NCBI RefSeq assembly: GCF_021191635.1
Contig: NZ_JAIWPR010000007.1
Span: forward strand, 27,360-91,359
DNA length: 64,000 nucleotides
Direction: 5' to 3'
Source: Alterluteimonas quercicellularis
Lineage (GTDB): Bacteria; Pseudomonadota; Gammaproteobacteria; Xanthomonadales; Xanthomonadaceae
Position 1 is the first letter of the stretch. Every line of letters begins with the position of its first letter. The notes beneath the pieces were generated by a model. That model saw nothing but the letters and a program-made list of their open reading frames with translations. It was not told where the DNA came from and searched no databases. This document shows, one piece after another, positions 26,252 to 34,000 of the stretch. A program made the translations under genes and the position numbers.

Positions 26252-26295
26252 CGAAGGGGCTCCGGGGAGGGGCGGGCGGGGGCTCGCGGCCAGAA

Positions 26296-26324
26296 TTGCA
26301 TTCTCCCGGAGGCCGGGGTAATTT
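26296..26324 (+). promoter_or_regulatory. promoter of the second cold-shock gene
   Basis: TTGCAT (26296-26301), a 17-bp spacer and TAATTT (26319-26324). The start would be near 26331, leaving a leader of about 180 nt before the ATG. Long leaders are the hallmark of cold-inducible csp genes, where the 5' UTR acts as a thermosensor; this is inference here. Confidence 0.5.
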
Positions 26325-26514
26325 GCTTGCGCTGTGTTTGTCAAGGTCACCGTGAAACGTGGCCTGGATGCAGTCGAGTCGCGTTGGACGAGCCCGCTCG
26401 CATGTTCCACCGGTCCGCTACATCGCTAGATCTGCGCTTCCCTCCTTGCAACCAGCCGCCGGCGACGGCGTCCATCGTTACAGGCCAGCCGATCCGTTCC
26501 AGGGAGTGACGCGC

Positions 26515-26724
26515 ATGTCAGATCGTGAAATCGGTACCGTGAAGTGGTTCAACGACGCCAAGGGCTTCGGGTTCATCAGCCGCGAGAGCGGCGAGGACGT
26601 CTTCGTGCACTTCCGCGCCATCCAGGTGCAGGGCTTCAAGAGCCTCAAGGAAGGGCAGAAGGTCAGCTTCACCGTGGTCAAGGGACAGAAGGGCCTGCAG
26701 GCGGACGCCGTGCAGCCGGCCTGA
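26515..26724 (+). CDS. cold-shock protein (CspA family), second copy
   Basis: A 69-residue CspA-family OB-fold protein. RNP1 (KGFGFI) and RNP2 (VFVHFRAI) are intact, and the N-terminus reads [14 protein letters not shown]. It differs from the copy at 21031 mainly in the loop after RNP1 ([10 protein letters not shown] against [11 protein letters not shown]) and in a more basic C-terminal half ([20 protein letters not shown]). The ATG at 26515 has AGGGAG upstream. Its predicted leader is about four times longer than that of the first copy, so this is the better candidate for the cold-inducible form. Confidence 0.95.
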   Translation: MSDREIGTVKWFNDAKGFGFISRESGEDVFVHFRAIQVQGFKSLKEGQKVSFTVVKGQKGLQADAVQPA

Positions 26725-26757
26725 CCGGCTGCCGCGCTCCTTTCCGCCGTCCAAGAA

Positions 26758-26788
26758 GAAACCCGGCCTCGCGGCCGGGTTTCTTTTT
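26758..26788 (+). terminator. rho-independent terminator of the second cold-shock gene
   Basis: GAAACCCGGCC (26758-26768) pairs perfectly with GGCCGGGTTTC (26773-26783) around TCGC, followed by TTTTT. It may also serve the convergent gene at 26810 on the other strand. Confidence 0.92.
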
Positions 26789-26809
26789 CGCTCCGCGATG
26801 CGGCGGCGC

Positions 26810-27289
26810 TCAGAGCGCCCAGGCCTGCCCGTCGCGCACCTGCACCGCCGAGCCCTCGCGCAGCCCGCCCACCTCGTTCTGCACCAGCACCACGGTGCGC
26901 CCGTCGTTGAGGCGGACGTGGACGTCGTACAGGCCGCCGCTGCCGGTGCGGTTCTGGATGGCGTTGCCGGCGACCGCGCCGGCGACCGCGCCGCCGGCGG
27001 TGGCCACGTTGCGGCGGCCGTCGCTGTCGGTGTTGCGGCGCGCCAGCTCGCGTCCGGCCACCGCGCCGACGATGCCGCCGATGACCGGGCCGGCCACGTT
27101 GGGCTGGCTGTCCGGGCGGCGCTCGATCCGGGTGACGGTGCCGCAGTCGCGGCAGTTCGGGGTGCCGTAGCCCGAGCCGTAGCCGGAACTCGAGCCGTAG
27201 CCGGTGTTGTTGTAGCCGGGCGAGGTGGCGCAGCCGGCGAGCGCCAGTGCGGCGGCGACGGCGGTGGTGGCCAGCAACGGGGTCTTCAT
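26810..27289 (-). CDS. glycine-zipper 2TM lipoprotein
   Basis: A 159-residue lipoprotein with lipobox LAGC (Cys20) and a Gly/Ser/Tyr-rich linker. A glycine-zipper pair follows (GPVIGGIVGAVAGRELA and ATAGGAVAGAVAGNAIQ), and a C-terminal strand domain (YDVHVRLNDGRTVVLVQNEV). This layout is that of SlyB/Pcp-type outer-membrane lipoproteins, which are induced by envelope stress. The ATG at 27289 is preceded by GGAGA. A TAGAAT box (minus strand 27308-27303) lies 13 bases before the ATG, too close to give a normal leader if it is the -10. Two Cys (CRDC) after the linker are unusual for the family. Confidence 0.85.
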   Translation of the reverse strand: MKTPLLATTAVAAALALAGCATSPGYNNTGYGSSSGYGSGYGTPNCRDCGTVTRIERRPDSQPNVAGPVIGGIVGAVAGRELARRNTDSDGRRNVATAGGAVAGAVAGNAIQNRTGSGGLYDVHVRLNDGRTVVLVQNEVGGLREGSAVQVRDGQAWAL

Positions 27290-27457
27290 CGCGTTTCTCC
27301 GCATTCTATTGGGGGCATGCGCGATCGGCGCATGGCGCGACGTTAGGCCCGGGTTCGTGAACACCCCGACAACTGCGCCGTGCATTCGCCGGTGTCGCCG
27401 ACGCGGGTGCAGTCGCCGTTCACCCCGCCCCGGCGCGCGCTTCCCGGAGGGCGCGGA

Positions 27458-27913
27458 TCAGCCGCGGAAGTCCTGATGGCAGGCGCGGCAGGCGTTGCCG
27501 ATGTCGCGCGTGGCGCTCTCCAGCCCGGCGCAGTCGAGCGGCGGCGAGGCGAGGCTGGCGTCGAGCGTGCGGCGCATCTGGCTGGCGGCCTGCGCGAAGC
27601 GCTGGTCGTCGCGCAGGTCCGGGAACGCGGGTTCCAGGTCGTCGGCCAGCGTGCGCAGCGCGCGCAGGTGCGGCAGCAGGTCGGTGGCCGCGCAGCGGTT
27701 CTCCTCGACCCTCGCCCGCAGCTGGCCGGCGTGCCACTGGGTGACCTGCATGACGCTGGACGGGAAGCGGTCGGCGCGGGCCTGCAGCGCGCGCACGATC
27801 ATCACCGTCGCCACCGCGCCGGCCACCAGGCCGACCAGGAACAGGAACAGGTAGCGCTGCGCGGCCGACGGGCCGCGCGGGCGGGACGGGCTGGCGGGGG
27901 GCGGTGCGGACAT
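27458..27913 (-). CDS. membrane-anchored cytochrome c'-like protein
   Basis: A 151-residue protein with one N-terminal membrane segment (YLFLFLVGLVAGAVATVMIV) and a periplasmic helical domain. A c-type heme-binding motif near the C-terminus is CRACH (in GNACRACHQDFRG), with CX2CH followed by a basic residue as in cytochrome c'. The helical heptads and the position of the heme motif fit a four-helix cytochrome c' rather than a class I cytochrome. Cytochromes c' bind NO; the partner is unknown. ATG at 27913 has AAGGAG upstream and was preferred to an in-frame ATG 33 bp earlier. Two extra Cys residues (NRCAATD and LDCAGL) may form a disulfide. Confidence 0.7.
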   Translation of the reverse strand: MSAPPPASPSRPRGPSAAQRYLFLFLVGLVAGAVATVMIVRALQARADRFPSSVMQVTQWHAGQLRARVEENRCAATDLLPHLRALRTLADDLEPAFPDLRDDQRFAQAASQMRRTLDASLASPPLDCAGLESATRDIGNACRACHQDFRG

Positions 27914-28002
27914 CGCGGGCTCCTTGGCTGGCGTGTCGCACAGCATGCCGCGTCGCCGCCGCCGTGTCGCGCGGCGCGCCGGCCGGTGCGCGCGCGAATC
28001 CT

Positions 28003-28008
28003 TAGAAT
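28003..28008 (+). promoter_or_regulatory. -10 box immediately before tcdA (possible leaderless start)
   Basis: TAGAAT ends six bases before the tcdA ATG at 28015, the same spacing as at era. No Shine-Dalgarno is present upstream of the ATG. Confidence 0.4.
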
Positions 28009-28014
28009 GCGCGC

Positions 28015-28830
28015 ATGGACGAGTCCTGGAGCGAACGTTTCCGCGGCATCGACCGCCTCTACGGGCGCGGCACGGTGGCCGCGCTGTCGCGCGCGCACGT
28101 GGCCGTGGTCGGCCTGGGCGGCGTCGGCTCGTGGGCGGTGGAGGCGCTGGCGCGCAGCGGCGTGGGCCGGCTGACCCTGATCGACGCCGACGACCTGTGC
28201 GTATCCAACACCAACCGCCAGCTGCCCGCGCTGGCGGGCCAGTACGGCCGCGGCAAGGCCGAGGCGATGGCCGAGCGCTGCCTCGCGATCAACCCGGCGA
28301 TCCGGGTCGCGCCGGTGGCGAGCTTCCTCACCCCGGCCAACCTCGACGCACTGCTGGGCCCGGGCTACGACCTGGTGCTGGACGCCTTCGACAGCTTCCG
28401 CGCCAAGGTCGAGGCGATCGCCTGGTGCCGCCGCCGGCGCCAGCCGGTGCTGACCGTGGGATCGGCCGGCGGGCGCATCGATCCCACCCTGGTGCGGGTG
28501 CGCGACCTCTCGCGCACCGAGCACGACGCCATGCTCGCGCTGGTGCGCAAGAAGCTGCGCGCCGACTTCGCTTTCCCGCGCAGCCCGCAGCGCTACTTCG
28601 GCGTGCCGGCGGTGTACTCGCTGGAGAACGTGCGCTACCCGCAGCCCGACGGCTCGGTGTGCGGCCTGCGGCCGAAGCTCGACGGCGAGGCGGCGCTCAA
28701 GCTCGACTGCGGCGGGGGGCTCGGCGCCGCCACCCACGTCACGGGCGCTTTCGCGTTCGCCGCCGCGGGCAAGGCGATCCAGATGCTGCTCAAGCGCGCC
28801 GAAGCGGCGGACCGCGCGCGCGTCGCGTAG
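28015..28830 (+). CDS. tcdA: tRNA threonylcarbamoyladenosine dehydratase TcdA (CsdL)
   Basis: E1/ThiF-like ATP-dependent enzyme that cyclises t6A37 of tRNA to ct6A. The 271-residue product has the nucleotide-binding glycine loop VVGLGGVGSWAVEALARSG (residues ~25-43), the DADDLCVSNTNRQ motif and the DAFDSFRAK segment. Length and the C-terminal GGGLGAATHVTGAFAFAAAG fit TcdA rather than ThiF or MoeB (no zinc CxxC pairs seen). In E. coli TcdA works with the CsdA/CsdE sulfur system; neither gene is here. It converges on tatD with 8 bp between the stops. Confidence 0.9.
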   Translation: MDESWSERFRGIDRLYGRGTVAALSRAHVAVVGLGGVGSWAVEALARSGVGRLTLIDADDLCVSNTNRQLPALAGQYGRGKAEAMAERCLAINPAIRVAPVASFLTPANLDALLGPGYDLVLDAFDSFRAKVEAIAWCRRRRQPVLTVGSAGGRIDPTLVRVRDLSRTEHDAMLALVRKKLRADFAFPRSPQRYFGVPAVYSLENVRYPQPDGSVCGLRPKLDGEAALKLDCGGGLGAATHVTGAFAFAAAGKAIQMLLKRAEAADRARVA

Positions 28831-28838
28831 GCGCCGGC

Positions 28839-29621
28839 TCAGTCGCCCTCGACGCCGATGCCGAACAGCTGCGCGGCGTTGCGCGTGGTGGCGGCGGCGA
28901 CCTCGGCCGGCGCCGCCTCGCGCAGCCGCGCGACGGCCTCGCACACCGCGACGATCCGCGCCGGTTCGTTGCGCTGGCCGCGGTGCGCGCAGTCCGGCTG
29001 GTCCGGGGCGTCGGTCTCGAGCAGCAGCTGCTCCAGCGGCGCCGCGGCGACCACGCGGTGCATGCGCTTCGCGCGCGCGTAGGTGACCGGCCCGCCGATG
29101 CCGATCAGGAAGCCCAGCCCGTGCAGCTGCCGGGCCTGCTCCTCGCTGCCGGCGTAGCTGTGGACGACGCCGCGCACGCGGCCTGCGCCGCCGATCCGGC
29201 GGATCGCGTGGATCACCGCCTCCACCGCGCGCCGCGCGTGCACGACCAGCGGCAGCCCGGTCTCGCGCGCCAGCTCCAGCTGGCCCTCGAAGTAGCGCTG
29301 CTGCGCGTCGCGGTCCAGGCCCTCGACGCAGAAGTCCAGCCCGCATTCGCCGATCGCCGCCGGGCGTTCGCGCGCGACCCAGTCCGCCAGCGCGTCCAGA
29401 TCCGCGGGCCGGTGGTGGACGAGGAAGGTCGGGTGCAGGCCGTAGGCGGCGTGCAGCCCCGCGTCGGCGGCGCAGGCCTCGCGCAGCGCCGGCCACTCGT
29501 CGCGATGGGTGCCCGGGACGAGCTGCCAGCGCACGCCCGCCGCCCGCGCGCGCGACACCACCGCGGCGCGGTCGTCGTCGAACTCGGGCGCGTCGAGGTG
29601 GCAGTGGCTGTCGAACAGCAT
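28839..29621 (-). CDS. TatD-family metal-dependent hydrolase
   Basis: A 260-residue TIM-barrel hydrolase of the TatD DNase family. Metal-binding motif DSHCHLD has His6 and His8. Further ligands are in GECGLDF, HARRA, the GVVHSYAGS segment and ETDAPDQP near the end. E. coli TatD is a 3'-5' exonuclease implicated in DNA quality control and repair of oxidised ends; substrates of this subgroup (YjjV-like) are less certain. The small DUF6116-type gene ends 9 bp upstream, so they probably share a transcript. Confidence 0.9.
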   Translation of the reverse strand: MLFDSHCHLDAPEFDDDRAAVVSRARAAGVRWQLVPGTHRDEWPALREACAADAGLHAAYGLHPTFLVHHRPADLDALADWVARERPAAIGECGLDFCVEGLDRDAQQRYFEGQLELARETGLPLVVHARRAVEAVIHAIRRIGGAGRVRGVVHSYAGSEEQARQLHGLGFLIGIGGPVTYARAKRMHRVVAAAPLEQLLLETDAPDQPDCAHRGQRNEPARIVAVCEAVARLREAAPAEVAAATTRNAAQLFGIGVEGD

Positions 29622-29630
29622 CGGCCGCGC

Positions 29631-29864
29631 TCAGCGCCGGCGTTCGGCGCGGCCGTCGATGGGCGGCGCCGCGGCATCGTCCTTCGGGCGCTTGAGCCGC
29701 GCCAGCAGCAGCGTGCCCAGGCCGAGCAGCAGCTCGTCCACCAGCGGGATGGGGTCGGGCACCACTACGGTCAGGGCGAACAGCGCGGCCGAGACCGCGA
29801 ACAGCCGCGGGTAGCTGAGCCGGCCGAGCCAGCGCAGGGCGGGGGCCAGGAACAGGTATCGCAT
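29631..29864 (-). CDS. small DUF6116-type membrane protein
   Basis: A 77-residue protein with two hydrophobic stretches (LFLAPALRWLGRLSYPRLFA and AALFALTVVVPDPIPLVDEL) and a basic, proline-containing tail (RLKRPKDDAA). The VPDPIPLVDELLLGLGTLLLA pattern is that of short conserved Xanthomonadaceae proteins annotated DUF6116; function unknown. The ATG at 29864 was preferred over one 15 bases upstream. It lies just before tatD on the same strand. Confidence 0.6.
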   Translation of the reverse strand: MRYLFLAPALRWLGRLSYPRLFAVSAALFALTVVVPDPIPLVDELLLGLGTLLLARLKRPKDDAAAPPIDGRAERRR

Positions 29865-29989
29865 CGGGGAACGCTCCATTCGAGGGAATCCCGGCGCGCC
29901 CACGGCGGACGCGTCCGGGCGCCGCGAGTCCGGCACCGGTCCGGATTCGCCGACCGGATCACGCTAGCACGCGGCGCCGCGGTCCCGTG

Positions 29990-30049
29990 TTCAGGAAAAG
30001 TGTTGGGAAAGCGTTTTCTTTGCGGTAACCATTCAGGAAGGAAGTGTTG
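29990..30049. repeat. direct repeat bracketing a promoter
   Basis: TTCAGGAAAAGTGTTG (29990-30005) recurs as TTCAGGAAGGAAGTGTTG (30032-30049) with a two-base insertion. Their starts are 42 bp apart, i.e. four helical turns, on the same face. They flank the predicted promoter of the gene at 30108, so they may be binding sites for a regulator. Confidence 0.55.
30003..30031 (+). promoter_or_regulatory. promoter candidate for the glycine-zipper gene at 30108
   Basis: TTGGGA (30003-30008), 17-bp spacer, TAACCA (30026-30031). It lies in the most AT-rich stretch of this region. The start would be near 30038 with a ~70-nt leader. Confidence 0.4.
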
Positions 30050-30107
30050 CAATCCCGTCAAACCCCACCCAAGGACGCGGCAAGCGTCCGGCAACAAGGA
30101 GCGAACG

Positions 30108-30884
30108 ATGAAGAACAACACCTTGGCTATTGCGCTTGCATCGCTGCTGGTGGGCGGCGTCGCGGTGGCGGCGTTCCAGAGCAACCGCGACGACCGGCCT
30201 GCGGGCGATGCCGTCGAGACAGTGGACGGCGACACCCTGCCGGCCGGCGGCCGCCTGGAGTATGCGGACGTGCTGCGCGTGGAGCCGGTGACCGAGCGCC
30301 AGGACCTCTACGCCACGGTGCTGGGCAGCGAGCCGATCCGCGAGACCACCACGCACTCCTCGCCGCGCCAGGTCTGCGAGGACGTGGTGGTGCAGGAACG
30401 CCTGCCCGAGCGCGACGGCAACGTCGGCGGCACGGTCGCCGGTGCGGTGATCGGCGGCCTGGTCGGCAACCAGGTCGGCAGCGGCAACGGCCGCAAGCTG
30501 GCCACCGCCGCGGGCGCCACCGCCGGCGGCTTCATCGGCAACCGCGTCGACCGCAACCACGTGGGCGGCCGGGTCGTCGAGCGGGTCGACCGCCAGTGCC
30601 GCACCGTGCAGGACAGCTCGCAGTCCTCGCAGGTCGTGGCCTACGACGTGACCTACCGCAACCCGGACGGCAGCACCGGCACGATGCGCACCGACAGCAA
30701 GCCGGGCGAGCGCATCAAGCTCGGCGCCGAGGACGTGCCGGTCGCCTACGACGTGACCTACCGCTTCGACGGCCAGGAGCGCACCGTGCGCCTGGACCAG
30801 CGCCCGGGCGAGCGCCTGCCGGTGCTGGACGGCCAGGTCGTCACCCAGACCGCGGCCATGGACGACCGGGCGCGCCTGCAGTAG
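30108..30884 (+). CDS. glycine-zipper outer-membrane-type protein
   Basis: A 258-residue exported protein with an N-terminal hydrophobic segment (LAIALASLLVGGVAVAAF, signal or anchor). A two-helix glycine zipper follows (GGTVAGAVIGGLVGNQVGSG and ATAAGATAGGFIGNRVDRN, residues ~104-145). The C-terminal half is a tandem repeat: QVVAYDVTYRNPDGSTGTMR then VPVAYDVTYRFDGQERTVRL, each followed by a PGER turn. Proteins of this layout are common in Xanthomonadaceae and thought to sit in or near the outer membrane; role unknown. ATG at 30108 has AAGGAG upstream. Single-gene unit with its own promoter and terminator. Confidence 0.8.
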   Translation: MKNNTLAIALASLLVGGVAVAAFQSNRDDRPAGDAVETVDGDTLPAGGRLEYADVLRVEPVTERQDLYATVLGSEPIRETTTHSSPRQVCEDVVVQERLPERDGNVGGTVAGAVIGGLVGNQVGSGNGRKLATAAGATAGGFIGNRVDRNHVGGRVVERVDRQCRTVQDSSQSSQVVAYDVTYRNPDGSTGTMRTDSKPGERIKLGAEDVPVAYDVTYRFDGQERTVRLDQRPGERLPVLDGQVVTQTAAMDDRARLQ

Positions 30885-30912
30885 GACGCGTCCCGTCCCA
30901 TCGAGCGGACCC

Positions 30913-30944
30913 GACGGGGCCGGCGCGAGCCGGCCCCGTCTTCG
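30913..30944 (+). terminator. hairpin terminator after the glycine-zipper gene
   Basis: GACGGGGCCGGC (30913-30924) pairs perfectly with GCCGGCCCCGTC (30929-30940) around GCGA, followed by TTCGTT. The T-run is weak but the 12-bp GC stem is strong. Confidence 0.75.
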
Positions 30945-31048
30945 TTCCGGTGTAAGGTGCGGGGCACCGACGCCCATGACGGCGGTTTCACGGCTGCTTG
31001 CGCGGCGTGCGGCCAAGGTAGGCGTTTCCCTTCTGTCGGATCAGCCCG

Positions 31049-34000
31049 ATGCTCGAAGCCTGGCGGCCGTTCGCCCACTGGTTGAGACTGCGTCGCCGGC
31101 TGTGGCGATGGGGACGGGCCGCCACCCAGAAACCGCTGGCGCGCGAGCAGCCGCTGCGGGCGCAGCTCTTCGGCGCCGAGCAGATGGAAGCGCACGGGCG
31201 CAGCCTCGCCGCCCAGCACCGGCTGCAGGCCGGCACCGGCCCCGAACTGCTGCTGGCGCGGTTGCGCGAGAACGAGGGCCTGCTCGACGACGCCTCCAAC
31301 CTGCTCACCGCGATGGTGCGCGACGACCTGCGGATCACCCCCGCCGGCGAGTGGCTGCTGGACAACTACTACCTGATCGAGGAGCAGATCCGGCTCGCGC
31401 GCCGCCACCTGCCCAAGGGCTACAGCCGCGAGCTGCCCTCGCTGGCCGAGGGCCCGTCGGCGGGGATGCCGCGCGTCTACGACCTGGCGATGGAGGCGAT
31501 CGCGCACGGCGACGGCCGCGTCGATGCCGAGACGCTGAGCCGCCTGGTCGCCGCCTACCAGACCGTGAGCCCGCTCAAGCTGGGCGAACTGTGGGCGATC
31601 CCGATCATGCTGCGGCTGGCGGTGCTGGAGAACCTGCGCCGGATCAGCGTGCGGATCATGCGCGACGCCGCCGACCACCGGCTGGCGACCGAATGGGGCC
31701 GCCGCCTGAGCGACACCGCGCAGCGCGCGCCGAAGGACGTGGTGCTGGTGCTGGCCGACATGGCCCGCGCGCGGCCGCCGGCGACCAGCGCCTTCGTGGC
31801 CGAGCTGATGCGGCGCCTGCAGGGGCGCGGGGCCGCGCTGGCGATGCCGCTGGACTGGATCGAGCAGTGGCTGGCCGACGCCGGCCGCAGCGTCGAGGCG
31901 CTGGTGCACGGCGAGGGCCAGAAGCAGGCCGCCGACCAGGTCTCCATCCGCAACAGCATCGGCAGCCTGCGCTTCCTGGCGAGCATGGACTGGCGCGAGT
32001 TCGTGGAGACGATGAGCATCGTCGAGCAGACCCTGCGCCAGGACCCGGACGGCACCTACGCGCGGATGGACTTCAACACCCGCGACCACTACCGCCACGT
32101 GGTGGAGCGTATCGCCCGGCAGAGCGGGGCGCCGGAAACGGAGGTGGCGCGCATCGCGCTGGAGGCCGCGCGCGCCGCCGCCGGCGCGCAGGACGGGCGC
32201 GCGCACGTCGGCTACTACCTGATCGACGACGGCTTCGAGCACATGCGCGCATCCGTCGCCGCGCTCGGGCCCGGGATCGCGCCGGTGCGCCGCGGCCTGC
32301 GCCGCGTGCCGCTGGCGGCCTACCTGGTGCCGATCGGGGTGGTCACCTTCGGCTTCGCCCTCGCGCTGCTGGCCGACGCGGGCGCGGCGTGGCCGCATCC
32401 GGCGCTGCGCTGGGCGCTGGCCGCGCTGGCGGTGGTGGTCTTCAGCGAGATGGCCATCGCCCTGGTCAACTGGGCGGCCACGCTGCTGGTGCTGCCCAAG
32501 CCGCTGCCGCGGCTGGACTTCTCGCGCGGCATCCCCAGCGACGCGCGCACGCTGGTGGCGGTGCCGACGCTGATCGGCAGCACCGAAGCCGTCGACGAGC
32601 TGGTCGAGGGCCTGGAGGTGCGCTTCCTCGCCAACCGCGGGCTGCACCTGCACTTCGCCCTGCTGACCGACTTCCCCGACGCGCCGCAGGCCGAGCTGCC
32701 CGGCGACGACGCGCTGCTGGCCTACGCCGAGCAGCAGGTGCGGCGCCTCAACGCGCGCTACGCGCCCGAGCGCATCGAGGCCGGCGGCGACCTGTTCTTC
32801 CTGTTCCACCGCGGCCGCGAGTGGAACCCGCGCGAGGGCGTGTGGATGGCCCGCGAGCGCAAGCGCGGCAAGCTGGCGGCGCTGAACCGCCTGCTGCGCG
32901 ACGGCCGCCACGACGGCTTCATGCGCGTGGTCGGCGACACCGAGGCGCTGACCAACGTGCGCTACGTCATCACCCTGGACACCGACACGCTGCTGCCGCG
33001 CGACGCCGCGCGCGAGCTGGCCGGGACCATGGCGCACCCGCTCAACCGGCCGCGCTTCGACGAGCGCAGGCGCCGCGTGACCCGCGGCTACGGCATCCTG
33101 CAGCCCGGCGTGGGCAGCACGATGAGCGGGCGCCGCGGCTCGCGCTTCGCGCGCCTGTTCGGCAGCGAGTCGGGCATCGACCCCTACACCCGCACGGTGT
33201 CGGACGTGTACCAGGACCTGTTCGCGGAAGGCTCGTTCGTCGGCAAGGGCATCTACGACGTCGACGCCTTCGAGCACGCGCTGGCCGGGCGCATGCCCGA
33301 CGACCGCATCCTCAGCCACGACCTGCTGGAGGGCTGCTACGCGCGCGCCGGGCTGGTCAGCGACGTGCGCCTGTACGAGGACCACCCGGCGCGCTACGCC
33401 GCCGACATGAAGCGGCGCGCGCGCTGGGTGCGCGGCGACTGGCAGCTGCTGCCGTGGCTGCTGCCGTGGGTGCCGACCGGCGGCGGCGCGCGCGAGCGCA
33501 ACCCGCTGTCGTGGCTGTCGCGCGGCAAGCTGCTCGACAACCTGCGCCGCAGCCTGGTGCCGATCGCGGTGCTGGCGCTGCTGCTGGCCGGCTGGTGGCT
33601 GCTGCCGCAGCCGCTGGCGTGGACCCTGTGGCTGGCCTGCCTGTGGCTGCTGCCGGTGCTGCTGCCGGGCGTGCACGACGCCATCGTCAGGCCGGTCGAC
33701 ATGGCGCCGGAGCCGCACCTGCTGCAGGTGGGGCGCGGCGTGTCGCGGCAGCTGGCGCGGGCGCTGGTCGCGATCGCCTGCCTGCCCTACGAGGCGGCCG
33801 TGAACGCCGTGGCGATCCTGCGCACGCTGGCGCGGATGCTGGTCACGCGCCGGCACCTGCTGCAGTGGAACCCGTCGCGGGAGGTGGAGCGCGGGCTGGG
33901 CGCCAGGCGCGCCCACGAGGCCTGGGCGATGGCGCCGGCGGCGCTGTTCGCGGCCGGCGTCGGCGCCGCGCTGTGGTGGCGCAACCCGGCGGCGTTCTGG

